A stretch of 35,617 nt of DNA, taken from positions 1 to 35,617 of the forward strand of contig DAOUKH010000083.1 of the NCBI GenBank assembly GCA_034421515.1, given 5' to 3'. The notes under the pieces are model-generated. The model was given only the letters and a program-made list of their open reading frames with translations, was not told where the DNA came from and searched no databases. Below, one piece after another: positions 15,954-24,540 of this stretch. This DNA comes from DAOUKH01 sp034421515 (GTDB lineage: Bacteria; Chloroflexota; Dehalococcoidia; SHYB01). Each line of letters starts with the position of its first letter. Position 1 is the stretch's first letter. Both the position numbers and the translations under genes were made by a program.

Positions 15954-17789
15954 TTGCACGGCTACTTCGGACGCGCCTTGATCGTCGACCTCGCCACCGG
16001 CGAGGGGCACTACGAACCCCTGCCCGACGACGTCCTGGAGCGTTTCGTAGGCGGGACCGGCCTCGGCGCCTATCTGCTCTACCGCCACTGCCTGGCGGGC
16101 GCCGACCCGCTGGGGCCGGACAATCCCCTGATCCTGGCGGCGAGCCCGCTTACCGGAACGCGGCTCACCACCACCAGCAAGTTCGCCATCGTGACCAAGT
16201 CGCCGCTCACCGGCTTCATCGGCGACTCCCTGTCGTCTAGCCACATCGCCCTCGAGCTCAAGCGCTGCGGCGCCGACGCCGTGGTCATCCAAGGCCAAGC
16301 GCCGGAGTGGTCAGTGTTGGTGATAGACGGCGACGGCGTGCGGCTCGAACCGGCGGGCGATCTGGTTGGGCTGACCACGTCGCAGACGGAGGCGGCGGTC
16401 AAGGAGCGCCTGGGCCGTGTCCGCGTCGCCTGTATCGGGCCCGCGGGGGAGAGGCTCGTCCGCTATGCCTCCATCGCCAACGACGGCGGACGCCAGGCGG
16501 GCCGCACCGGCCCGGGCGCCGTGATGGGGTCGAAGCGCCTGAAGGCGATCGCCGTGCGCGGCACGCAGTCCGTGGAGATCGCCGACGAGACGTCGCTCAA
16601 CGACTATGCCCGCGCCCTGAGCCGTGCCAGCCTGGGTCCCGCCACCGAGAAGTACCGCGTGCTCGGCACCATCGGAAATGTCGCCGCCTTCAACCGGCTT
16701 GGGGTGCTGCCCACGCGCAACTTCCGGCAGTCGACCTTCGACGGCGCGGAGGGGGTCACGGGTGAGTCGCTGCGGGCCACCCACAGCGTCCACGATGCGC
16801 ACTGCGCCAACTGCACCATCGGCTGTGAGAAAGTCCTCGCCGCCGTTGACAACGGCGAGGCGTCCGACACGACCACCGCCCGCATGGAGTACGAGAGCCT
16901 CTACGCGCTAGGCCCGCTGGTCGGCGTCGCCGACCCCGACGCAGTCGTCCGGGCCGCTCATGCCTGCGACGAGCTCGGCATGGACACCATCAGCGCCGGG
17001 GCCTCGATTGCCTGGGCGATGGAATGCTCCGAGCGCGGACTCCTTCGAGAGCCCCTAGCGTTCGGCGACGGCGAGGCCGTCCTCGGCATGATCGAGGCCA
17101 TCGGCGCGCGGTCGGGCGTCGGCGACCTGCTCGCCGACGGAGTGCGCCGGGCCGCGGAACAGATCGGCGGCGGATCGGAGACGTGGGCGATGCACGTGAA
17201 GGGCCTGGAGATGCCGGGCTACGAGCCGCGCGGCCTGAAGACGCTCGCCCTCGGCCTCGCCGTGAACGCCCGCGGCGCCTGCCACAACCGGTCGTCGGCC
17301 TATGAGGCCGACTTCTCCGCCGCGGTCGACCGGCTGCGCGTCGACGACCGCCGCGGCGCGCTCGCTGCCCGCAGCGAGGACTATGCCGCCGTCCTCGACT
17401 CGATGATCTGGTGCAAGTTCCTTCGCAAGGCCTTCGGCGACTTTTGGGGCGAGTCGGCGCAAGCGTACGAATGGGTCACCGGTCGGGCCGTGTCCACCGA
17501 GGGCTTGCGTCGCGCCGGCGAGCGGATCTGCACCCTGAAGAAGCTGTTCAACGTGCGGGAGGGGTGGACCCGTGCCGACGACACCCTACCGCCGCGCGTG
17601 TTGGAAGAGGCGCTGCCGACCGGGGTCGGAGCGGGAACCGCGCTAACCCGCGCCGAGCTCGACGGCATGATCGGCTCCTACTACGAGGCCCGCTGCTGGA
17701 CGGCGGACGGGATGGTGCCCGCCGAGAGGATCGACGCGCTGGCGCTCGGCGACGTCGTGGGGACGGAGGCCGCCGCGCTCCGTTCCTAG
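15954..17789 (+). CDS. aor: Aldehyde:ferredoxin oxidoreductase family tungsten enzyme
   Basis: A 611-aa protein of the family's usual length (about 605), starting at TTG 15954 to give MHGYFGRALIVDL, the typical N terminus. The [4Fe-4S] ligands are C284, C287 and C291 (CANCTIGC) and C487 in DSMIWCKF, in the expected positions. AOR oxidises aldehydes to acids with tungsten bis-pyranopterin as cofactor; some members reduce acids. Other features seen are TRNFRQSTF and the RGACHNR block. It is tightly coupled to moaD and is followed, after 90 nt, by the NuoE/F pair. No ferredoxin-like small subunit gene lies next to it, so electrons may pass to NuoE/F. The exact aldehyde is unknown. Confidence 0.9.
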   Translation: MHGYFGRALIVDLATGEGHYEPLPDDVLERFVGGTGLGAYLLYRHCLAGADPLGPDNPLILAASPLTGTRLTTTSKFAIVTKSPLTGFIGDSLSSSHIALELKRCGADAVVIQGQAPEWSVLVIDGDGVRLEPAGDLVGLTTSQTEAAVKERLGRVRVACIGPAGERLVRYASIANDGGRQAGRTGPGAVMGSKRLKAIAVRGTQSVEIADETSLNDYARALSRASLGPATEKYRVLGTIGNVAAFNRLGVLPTRNFRQSTFDGAEGVTGESLRATHSVHDAHCANCTIGCEKVLAAVDNGEASDTTTARMEYESLYALGPLVGVADPDAVVRAAHACDELGMDTISAGASIAWAMECSERGLLREPLAFGDGEAVLGMIEAIGARSGVGDLLADGVRRAAEQIGGGSETWAMHVKGLEMPGYEPRGLKTLALGLAVNARGACHNRSSAYEADFSAAVDRLRVDDRRGALAARSEDYAAVLDSMIWCKFLRKAFGDFWGESAQAYEWVTGRAVSTEGLRRAGERICTLKKLFNVREGWTRADDTLPPRVLEEALPTGVGAGTALTRAELDGMIGSYYEARCWTADGMVPAERIDALALGDVVGTEAAALRS

Positions 17790-17808
17790 TGACTCCGAGC
17801 CCACGGGG

Positions 17809-17814
17809 TACAAT
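17809..17814 (+). promoter_or_regulatory. Possible internal -10 box ahead of the nuoE-like gene
   Basis: TACAAT in the 90-nt gap between AOR and NuoE, 65 nt before the ATG at 17880. No clear -35. Could give separate expression of the dehydrogenase genes. Confidence 0.3.
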
Positions 17815-17879
17815 GCCAATAACCGAGCACGTTGAGCGGCACACTCGGGGCGCGGTTGGAGAGGTCCCAACGGAGACCC

Positions 17880-18311
17880 ATGGACCAGCGTGAGCTTCGG
17901 CGCCGGCTCGTTGAGCGCTTTCCCCGCGAGCGCCGGTACCTGCTGCCCGCGCTGCACTACATCCACGACGAGTTCGGCCACCTGCCCGAGCAGGCACTGC
18001 AGACGGCGGCGTGGCACTTGCGCGTCCCCGCCAGCGAGGTCTACGGCTCGGCGACGAGCTACACCGAGCTGCGTGTCGAGGCGCCCGCCGAGCACACCGT
18101 CCGGGTCTGCACCGGCCTTTCCTGCCTGCTGAACGGCGCGAGATCAGTGCTAGAGGCGGCCCGCGAGGCCGCTACCGACCTTGAAGCAACGGCGGTCGAG
18201 GAGCGCGCCTGCGCCTTCCTGTGCGCCGCCGCGCCGGTGGTCGAGGTCGACCACGAGAGCCGGGGGCGCGCCACGGCTGAGAGCGTCCGCGCCGCGGTGA
18301 CGGCGTCCTAG
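17880..18311 (+). CDS. NuoE-like [2Fe-2S] thioredoxin-fold subunit
   Basis: A 143-aa protein. Its N-terminal helical part (LPALHYIHDEFGHLPEQAL) and thioredoxin-like domain carry the four cluster ligands C77 and C82 (CTGLSC) and C111 and C115 (CAFLC), as in the 24-kDa subunit of complex I and the gamma subunit of NAD-linked formate dehydrogenases. It passes electrons with the NuoF-like subunit encoded 4 nt downstream. In this neighbourhood it belongs to a soluble NAD-reducing dehydrogenase rather than complex I, since no other nuo gene is here. Confidence 0.9.
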   Translation: MDQRELRRRLVERFPRERRYLLPALHYIHDEFGHLPEQALQTAAWHLRVPASEVYGSATSYTELRVEAPAEHTVRVCTGLSCLLNGARSVLEAAREAATDLEATAVEERACAFLCAAAPVVEVDHESRGRATAESVRAAVTAS

Positions 18312-18315
18312 ACCC

Positions 18316-19890
18316 GTGACGTCGCCGCTCACATCCGTCCGGAAGGCCGCGGTCGAGCGCGAGGCCGCCGGCGCCAACGGCAAAACGGTGCTCAAGGTGC
18401 AGGACTCGCACGTCGACCGCGCCGTCGGGAGCGAGGCCGTCCTCGAGGCCGTCCGCGGCGCCGCCGATCCCGGCCAAGTTGACGTCGTGGCCGTCGGCAG
18501 CGACGGCGCCTACGACCTGTCGCCGCGGGTCACCGTCGAGCGCCCCGCCGGCGAAACCGTGCGGCTCGAACGTGTGACGCCGGAGCAGGCGGCGCATCTC
18601 GCCGCCGACCCCGCCTCGGTAGCCTCCGCCGGGTCTGAATACGGCGCGTTCTGGACGGCGCAACACCGGCTTCTCCTCGCCAACACCGGGGATATCGCCC
18701 CGGAGAGCCTCGACGCCTGCCTCGCCCGCGGCGGCTACGCCGGTCTGGAGCGGGCGCTCTCGATGACGCCGGAGGAGGTGATCGACGAGGTGCTGCGCGC
18801 CGGTCTGCTGGGCCGGGGCGGGGCCTACTTCCCCGCCGGCCGCAAGTGGCAGAGCGCGCGGGCGGCCCCCGGCGGCGTGCGGTACGTCGTGGTGAACGCC
18901 GAAGAGGGCGAGCCTGGCGTCTACAAGGACCGGCACATCATGGACGGCGACCCGCACCTCCTGATCGAGGGCCTGTTGATTGCGGGCTACGCCTCGGGCG
19001 CGTCGAAAGGGTTTCTGTATGTGAACGCCGAGGCGCGGCTCTCCGAGCGCCGCGTCCGACTGGCCGTCGAGCAGGCCCGTGACGCGGGGCTCGTGGGTGA
19101 GGACATCCTCGGCTCCGGCTTCGACTTCGAGATCGAGGTACGGCGCGGCGCCGGGGGCTACGTCTGCGGCGAGGAGACGACGCTCCTCAACACTATCGAG
19201 GGGCAACGCCGGGCGCCGCGACTGCGTCCGCCCTTCCCCACCGAGTCCGGCCTCTTCGCCATGCCGACGGTCATCAACAACGTCGAGACGCTGTGCAACG
19301 CCGCCGTCGTCCTCAGGGATGGGGCGGAGGTCTTCACAGAGGTTGGCGAGGGGGCCAGCGGGACCAAGCTCATCTCCCTGAGCGGCGCGGTACGGCGTCC
19401 GGGATTGGTCGAAGTTCCCATGGGCACGACGTTGCGGACGATCGTCCATGACATCGGCGGCGGAGCCCGGGATGGTGGGCGGGTGACCGGCGTCGTGGCA
19501 GGGGGTCCCAGCGGCGGGCTGCTGCCGGAGTCGATGCTCGATGAGCCGATTCGTCCCGGACTGATGCACCCCTCGGGAGCCGTACTCGGCGCGGGAGGCG
19601 TCGTTGTCCTCGATGGCTCGATGCCGACCCTCGACGTCGTGCGCGAGCTCGCCGCATACAACGCCGACGAATCGTGCGGGAAGTGCACTCCCTGCCGCGA
19701 GGGCGCGCCCCGCATGGTCGAAATCCTCGACCGGATGGCTCCCCTGGGCTCGTCCGCCGACGCCGACGAGCTGCGCGAGCTGGCGCACGTCGTCGCCTCG
19801 GCCTCTCTCTGCGGCCTCGGACAGATGGCGGGCGGCCTCATCGTCAGCGCCCTCGACCTCTTCCGCGACGACCTCGTCGAGGCCGACTAG
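18316..19890 (+). CDS. NuoF-like NAD- and FMN-binding subunit
   Basis: A 524-aa protein starting at GTG. Its first ~110 residues form a ferredoxin/thioredoxin-type extension as in HoxF and FdsB. The 51-kDa core carries GRGGAYFPAG (FMN site, 166-175), NAEEGEPGVYKDRHIM (NAD/FMN contacts, near 194), GAGGYVCGEETTLL and the [4Fe-4S] ligands C454, C457, C460 and C499 (ESCGKCTPCREG and LCGLGQ). All required residues are present. It is the diaphorase module that transfers electrons between NAD(H) and the iron-sulfur chain of FdhA, and possibly of AOR. No bifurcation flavin is evident from sequence alone. Confidence 0.9.
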   Translation: MTSPLTSVRKAAVEREAAGANGKTVLKVQDSHVDRAVGSEAVLEAVRGAADPGQVDVVAVGSDGAYDLSPRVTVERPAGETVRLERVTPEQAAHLAADPASVASAGSEYGAFWTAQHRLLLANTGDIAPESLDACLARGGYAGLERALSMTPEEVIDEVLRAGLLGRGGAYFPAGRKWQSARAAPGGVRYVVVNAEEGEPGVYKDRHIMDGDPHLLIEGLLIAGYASGASKGFLYVNAEARLSERRVRLAVEQARDAGLVGEDILGSGFDFEIEVRRGAGGYVCGEETTLLNTIEGQRRAPRLRPPFPTESGLFAMPTVINNVETLCNAAVVLRDGAEVFTEVGEGASGTKLISLSGAVRRPGLVEVPMGTTLRTIVHDIGGGARDGGRVTGVVAGGPSGGLLPESMLDEPIRPGLMHPSGAVLGAGGVVVLDGSMPTLDVVRELAAYNADESCGKCTPCREGAPRMVEILDRMAPLGSSADADELRELAHVVASASLCGLGQMAGGLIVSALDLFRDDLVEAD

Positions 19891-19958
19891 TTCACAGGCC
19901 CGCCGCGAGCGGCTAGAGTGGGCTGCCCAAGGAAGCTGGAGGAGGAGTAGCGGGCGTC

Positions 19959-22676
19959 ATGCCGCGCCTCACGATTAACGGCGCCTCGGTCAGCGTCGCC
20001 GATGGTGCATCGGTGCTCGACGCGGTCAACGCGTCGGGGACCGAGCTGCCGCAGCTCTGCAAGGATCCCGACATGGGAGCCATCGGCGCCTGCCGGACCT
20101 GTTTGGTCGAGGTGGAAGGGCAGCGCGGCTTCCCCGCATCCTGTTCGCTTCCGGCGGCCGACGGCATGGATGTGCGCACCGACACCGAGTCGGCCCGCGG
20201 CCTGCGCAAGGGCGTCCTCGAGCTTACGCTTGGCATGCTCAAGGGTTCGCCCAACGGGAAGGACTACGAGGCGCTGACCGCCGCCTGCCGCAGCCACGAC
20301 ATCGACGCCGCGCGCTACGAGCCAAGGCCCCGGGAGGCCGTCGACACCAGCAGCCCGTTCTTCTCGATCGCGATGGACGACTGCATCATGTGCGGGCGCT
20401 GCGCCAAGGGCTGCGGGCCCGGGCTGCAGTTCATCGGGGCCATCGACGTGCTCGGCGCGGGCCGGGAGTCTCGCATCGGCGCCTTCATGGACCAGCCGCT
20501 GCGCGAATCGATCTGCACCTCCTGCGGCACCTGCCTCTCCGTCTGTCCCACCGGCGCGATCAAGAAAAAGGGGTCGGAGCTTCCCATAGCGGACAGCACG
20601 TCGACGACCTGCCCCTACTGCGGCGTCGGATGCGGCATCTCGCTCCAGACGAGCGCGGAGGGCGACATTCTCGAAGTCCTCGACGATCCCGAGAACCTGT
20701 CGAGCGTCGGGATGCTCTGCGTCAAGGGCCGCTTCGGCACGACCTTCGTCAACGCCCCCGACCGGCTGACGTCGCCGCTCATCAAGGAAAACGGCGCGTT
20801 CCGCGAGGCGTCCTGGGACGAGGCGCTTGACCTGGTGGCGGAGAAGCTCGTCGAGTACCGGGGCTCCTTCGCCACCCTCTGCTCCGCCAAGGCAACCAAC
20901 GAGGACGGCTACGTCCAGCAGAAGTTCGCCCGCCTGCTCATGCAGACCAACAACATCGACCACTGCACACGCCTCTGCCACGCGCCCTCGGTGGAGGCGA
21001 TGATCGCCGCTGTCGGCAGCGGGGCCACGTCGAATTCGTACATCGACTACGAGAACGCCGGCTGTCTCGTCGTCGCCGGCTCCGACGCCACCGCGAACCA
21101 CCCCGTCGTGGCGTCGAGGATGCGGCGCGCCATCGTCGAGCGGGGGGCCAAGCTCGTGGTCATCAACCCCAAGCGCATCGACCTCTGCGACTACGCCGAC
21201 GTCTGGCTGCGGCCCTACCCGGGCTCCGACGTGGCCCTGCTCAACGCGATGGCCAAGGTGATTCTCGACGAGGGGCTGCACGCCCCTTCGTTCATTGAAG
21301 AGCGCACCGAAGGCTTCGAGGCGTGGCGCGCCATCGTCGACCGCTACACGCCGGAAGAGGCGGAGCGGATCACCGGCTGCCCCGCCGATGATATCCGCGC
21401 CGCCGCCCGCCTCTACGCCATGCCGCCGTTCAGCGGCTCGTGCCTGGTTTGGGGCATGGGTATGACCCAGCACACCAACGGGACGCCGAACTGCCACAGC
21501 CTGCTCAACCTCTCGTTCCTCACCGGGCAGATTGGCAAGCGGGGAGCGGGCATCTCGCCGTTGCGGGGACAGAACAACGTGCAGGGCTGCGGAGACTCGG
21601 GCTGTCTCCCCGACAAGCTGCCCGGCTACCAGGACGTCACGGCGAACGCGGCCCGCTTCAGCGAGGCTTGGGGCCATCCCATCCCCGCCGACCCGGGCAT
21701 GGTGGTCACCGACTTCATGGAAGATGTCTACAAGGGCGCGATCAAGGCCATGTACGTCACCGGCGAGAACCCCTTGCTGAGCGAGCCCGACCTCCACCAC
21801 GCCGAGGCGGCCTTCCGCAACCTCGATTTCCTCGTGGTGCAGGACCTCTTCCTGCACGAGACGGCGGAGCTTGCCGACGTCGTGCTCCCCGCGGCGAGCT
21901 TCGCCGAAAAGGACGGCACCTTCACCAACAGCGAGCGGCGCGTCCAGCGCATCCGCAAGGCCATCGAGCCCGTCGGCGGGAGCCGGCCCGATTGGGAGAT
22001 TCTGTGCGACCTGGGGCGGCGGGTCAGCCGGCGGCTGGGACTGCGGTTGGAAGGACAGTTCTCCTATAGCCACCCGTCGGAGATCATGGACGAGATGGCG
22101 TTTCTGACCCCGATCTTGAAGGGCATCTCCTACGACCGGCTGGAGCGGGAGGGCGGCTTGCAGTGGCCTTGTCCCGGCGCTGCTCACCCCGGCACGCAGT
22201 TGCTCTACGAGCACAACTTCCCCCGCGGACGCGCCAAGTTCATCGGCTTCGAACAGCAGGCGCTGGCGGCTGAGCTGCCCAGCAAGCGTTTCCCGCTGAT
22301 CCTGAACACGGGCCGCGTCCTCTACCACTGGCACGGCGGAACGATGACGCGCCGCGCGCCGGGGCTGCTCGAACGGTCGCCGGAGGTGCTGGTCTCCATT
22401 CACCCCGAAGACGCCCGCAGGGCCGGCGTGGCCGACGGCCAATGGGTCCGCGTCCGCTCCCGCCGCGGCGACCTTGAAGGCCGCGCCGAGGTGACGGAGA
22501 TGGTGAAAGAGGGGGAGATCTTCGTGCCGTTCGTGAAGCTCCGCGAGCACGCCGCGAATTTCCTCACCAACGCCGCCTTCGACCCGGATTCCAAGATACC
22601 GGAATACAAGGTCTGCGCCGTCCGGATCGACCCGGCGGAGGAGCCGTCCACCCCGGCGCCCAGCCTCCAGAAATAG
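19959..22676 (+). CDS. NAD-linked formate dehydrogenase catalytic subunit (Cys type)
   Basis: A 905-aa protein with modules in order: [2Fe-2S] ferredoxin domain (C34, C45, C48, C62), two [4Fe-4S] motifs (C142-C152 and C186-C196), then a molybdopterin oxidoreductase domain with its own [4Fe-4S] cluster (C218, C221, C225, C254). The metal ligand is Cys340 in the sequence NNIDHCTRLCHAPS, aligned with the Sec of E. coli FdhF; the following His is kept. RGQNNVQG and QDLFLHETAE are typical. The family oxidises formate to CO2, or the reverse. A GGAGGAGGAG site precedes the ATG. It is the last gene of the cluster and needs MobA (bis-MGD) and the NuoE/F pair. Relatives acting on other substrates cannot be excluded. 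Confidence 0.9.
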   Translation: MPRLTINGASVSVADGASVLDAVNASGTELPQLCKDPDMGAIGACRTCLVEVEGQRGFPASCSLPAADGMDVRTDTESARGLRKGVLELTLGMLKGSPNGKDYEALTAACRSHDIDAARYEPRPREAVDTSSPFFSIAMDDCIMCGRCAKGCGPGLQFIGAIDVLGAGRESRIGAFMDQPLRESICTSCGTCLSVCPTGAIKKKGSELPIADSTSTTCPYCGVGCGISLQTSAEGDILEVLDDPENLSSVGMLCVKGRFGTTFVNAPDRLTSPLIKENGAFREASWDEALDLVAEKLVEYRGSFATLCSAKATNEDGYVQQKFARLLMQTNNIDHCTRLCHAPSVEAMIAAVGSGATSNSYIDYENAGCLVVAGSDATANHPVVASRMRRAIVERGAKLVVINPKRIDLCDYADVWLRPYPGSDVALLNAMAKVILDEGLHAPSFIEERTEGFEAWRAIVDRYTPEEAERITGCPADDIRAAARLYAMPPFSGSCLVWGMGMTQHTNGTPNCHSLLNLSFLTGQIGKRGAGISPLRGQNNVQGCGDSGCLPDKLPGYQDVTANAARFSEAWGHPIPADPGMVVTDFMEDVYKGAIKAMYVTGENPLLSEPDLHHAEAAFRNLDFLVVQDLFLHETAELADVVLPAASFAEKDGTFTNSERRVQRIRKAIEPVGGSRPDWEILCDLGRRVSRRLGLRLEGQFSYSHPSEIMDEMAFLTPILKGISYDRLEREGGLQWPCPGAAHPGTQLLYEHNFPRGRAKFIGFEQQALAAELPSKRFPLILNTGRVLYHWHGGTMTRRAPGLLERSPEVLVSIHPEDARRAGVADGQWVRVRSRRGDLEGRAEVTEMVKEGEIFVPFVKLREHAANFLTNAAFDPDSKIPEYKVCAVRIDPAEEPSTPAPSLQK

Positions 22677-22720
22677 CAAAGGGGCCCGGATGGTGCATCG
22701 CCGCCCAGGCCCCCTTTTGC
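22676..22720. terminator. Bidirectional terminator-like hairpin between fdhA and glnK
   Basis: GCAAAGGGG at 22676 pairs imperfectly with CCCCCTTTTGC ending at 22720, with a 15-nt loop. T-tract CTTTTGC on the plus strand and A-rich AAAGGGG on the other side suit convergent genes. Confidence 0.6.
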
Positions 22721-22738
22721 CCTACCGAGCGCGCTGGG

Positions 22739-23080
22739 TTAGAGCGCTGCTTCGTCCTTCTCGCCGGTGCGCACGCGGATGGCGCTGGAGACAGGCAAGA
22801 CGAATATCTTGCCGTCGCCTACGTTTCCCGTGCTGGCATGCTCGTTGATGATGTCGATCACGGGCTGGGTGTCCGCGTCCTTGACGACGATCTCCAGCTT
22901 CGACTTGGGCAGCATGTCGATGGTGATGTTAATGCCGCCCCGGCCCACGTGCTGGACGCCCTTTTGGACGCCGCGTCCGCGGACTTCCACTACGTTGAGT
23001 CCTATGAACCCAGCCTGGGCCAGCGCCTCCGTCACGAGGCCGATACGCTCGGGCCGGATGATTGCTTCGACTTTGTTCAT
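22739..23080 (-). CDS. glnK: PII nitrogen-regulatory protein
   Basis: A 113-aa PII protein, which senses ATP/ADP and 2-oxoglutarate and controls the ammonium channel and other nitrogen targets. Visible: MNKVEAIIRPER start, GRGVQKG (Q39 and K40), DMLPKSKLEIVV, and a DGKIFVLPV B-loop. The T-loop lacks tyrosines: position 51, which is uridylylated in proteobacteria, is Asn here. So control by UMP at that site is unlikely and effector binding alone may suffice. It is directly downstream of amt (79 nt), the usual pairing. The name glnK rather than glnB rests on this context. Confidence 0.9.
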   Translation of the reverse strand: MNKVEAIIRPERIGLVTEALAQAGFIGLNVVEVRGRGVQKGVQHVGRGGINITIDMLPKSKLEIVVKDADTQPVIDIINEHASTGNVGDGKIFVLPVSSAIRVRTGEKDEAAL

Positions 23081-23159
23081 GGTATTCCTCCCTTGGGCCT
23101 GGGCCGTCGCCGGCGGACCCCGGAGCCGGGCGCTCCGGTCCGCCGGCCCTACGCCCTAC

Positions 23160-24383
23160 CTAGAAGCCCGGGTATGCCTCTTCCCCATGCTCGGCCACGT
23201 CGAGCCCTTGCTCCTCCGTGTCCGTGTCGACCCGCAGGCCAATCGTATACTTCAGGAGCAACAGGATCGCCGACGTGACCACGAAGCTCCAGCCCCAGGT
23301 CACCAGGATGCTGACGACCTGCTTGCCAATGACCTCGCCGCGGCCCTCCTCTAGAGCAAACACGCCCATCGTGCCCATGCCCGCGAAGAGGCCGGTTGCG
23401 AGTGCGCCCCACGTGCCGCCGATGCCGTGCACCGCGAAGACGTCGAGCGCGTCGTCGATCTTGAATCTGTTGCGGATCAGGAACACTGTCGCGAAGCAGA
23501 ACGCCCCGGCGCCGGCCCCGATGAGGATCGATGCGGGCGCGCCGACGAATCCCGCCGCGGGGGTGATGGCGACGAGGCCGGCCACCGCGCCGGAGGCGGC
23601 GCCGATCGCGCTGTACTTGCCCGACGTGACGTGGGACAGCAGCATCCAGGTCACGGCGCCAGCGGCTGCCGCGGTGTTGGTGACCACGAAAGCCATCGTC
23701 GCGGCGCCGCCGCCGTCGGCGGCAAGGGCGCTGCCCGCGTTGAATCCGAACCAGCCGAACCACAGGAGTCCGGCCCCTAACATCACGAACGGCACGTTGT
23801 GCGAGTCCATCGGCTCTTCGCCGTGCCGCAGGCGCCGGCCGATGATGATCGCCGCCGCGAGGGCCGCGATGCCCGAGTTCATGTGGACCACGGCGCCGCC
23901 CGCGAAGTCGAGGACGCCCCAGCCGCCGAGCCAGCCGCCGCCCCAGACCCAGTGCGCCATCGGCGCGTAGACGATCGTCACCCACAGGATCGTGAAGATC
24001 ACGTAGGCGCTGAACTTCATTCGTTCGGCGAAGGCCCCGGTGATGAGCGCCGGGGTGATGATCGCGAACATGCCTTGGAAGACCGCGAAGAGCGCATGCG
24101 GAATCGTCGACCCGTCGAGCGGTTCAGAGAACGAAACCCCGCTGAACGCGAAGTGCTCGAAATTGCCGATGAAGCTGCCCTGGTCGGGTCCGAAGGCCAG
24201 CGTGTAGCCCCAGACCACCCAGACGACCCCAACGATCCCCATCGCCATGAAGCTGTGCATGATCACGCCCACGACGCTCTTCCGCCGCACGAGGCCGCCG
24301 TAGAAGAAGGCGAGCCCCGGCGTCATCAGGAGCACCAGGGCGGACGCCAGCAAAATAAATGCGGTGTCGCCACTATCGATCAT
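23160..24383 (-). CDS. amt: Ammonium transporter
   Basis: A 407-aa integral membrane channel with about 11 hydrophobic segments. Family motifs: TPGLAFFYGGLVRRKS, GVVWVVWGYTLAFGPD, DFAGGAVVHMNSG with the first pore His (H167), and VHGIGGTWGALATG with the second. The ATG at 24383 was chosen because a perfect GGAAGGAGG site sits ahead of it; upstream residues to 24491 do not resemble the family. It has no obvious cleavable signal peptide. Transcribed with the PII gene downstream, and probably induced under nitrogen limitation. Two inverted repeats lie upstream (24444-24484). Confidence 0.93.
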   Translation of the reverse strand: MIDSGDTAFILLASALVLLMTPGLAFFYGGLVRRKSVVGVIMHSFMAMGIVGVVWVVWGYTLAFGPDQGSFIGNFEHFAFSGVSFSEPLDGSTIPHALFAVFQGMFAIITPALITGAFAERMKFSAYVIFTILWVTIVYAPMAHWVWGGGWLGGWGVLDFAGGAVVHMNSGIAALAAAIIIGRRLRHGEEPMDSHNVPFVMLGAGLLWFGWFGFNAGSALAADGGGAATMAFVVTNTAAAAGAVTWMLLSHVTSGKYSAIGAASGAVAGLVAITPAAGFVGAPASILIGAGAGAFCFATVFLIRNRFKIDDALDVFAVHGIGGTWGALATGLFAGMGTMGVFALEEGRGEVIGKQVVSILVTWGWSFVVTSAILLLLKYTIGLRVDTDTEEQGLDVAEHGEEAYPGF

Positions 24384-24443
24384 GGAAGATCCTCCTTCCC
24401 TGCTCCGGTCTGCGGGACATCGTAGGAACGTTGCGTTACCGAT

Positions 24444-24484
24444 TGATTGCGGAATCATTACAGCCGTGTTAACGGAACATAACC
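24444..24484. promoter_or_regulatory. Inverted repeats in the divergent amt/CMD upstream region
   Basis: TGATT-GCGG-AATCA (24444-24457) is a perfect palindrome, and GTTAACGGAACATAAC (24469-24484) has GTTA/TAAC ends. They lie 60-100 nt from the amt start and could be binding sites of a nitrogen regulator. No specific regulator is identifiable. Confidence 0.3.
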
Positions 24485-24540
24485 GGCGCACTAGGAAGGC
24501 GCGCAGTTACCATGACGGCAGCAGACAAAGGAGGTGAGCG

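Noticed and set aside
17880..19890. Part of respiratory complex I
   Set aside because: Only NuoE- and NuoF-like genes are present, between AOR and formate dehydrogenase, which points to a soluble NAD-linked dehydrogenase.
19887..22679. A 930-codon open frame on the minus strand opposite fdhA, and similar long minus-strand frames at 12842-15247, 9555-11444 and 18172-19788
   Set aside because: They mirror well-supported genes on the other strand, are low-complexity and arise from GC-rich third positions; none shows a family motif.
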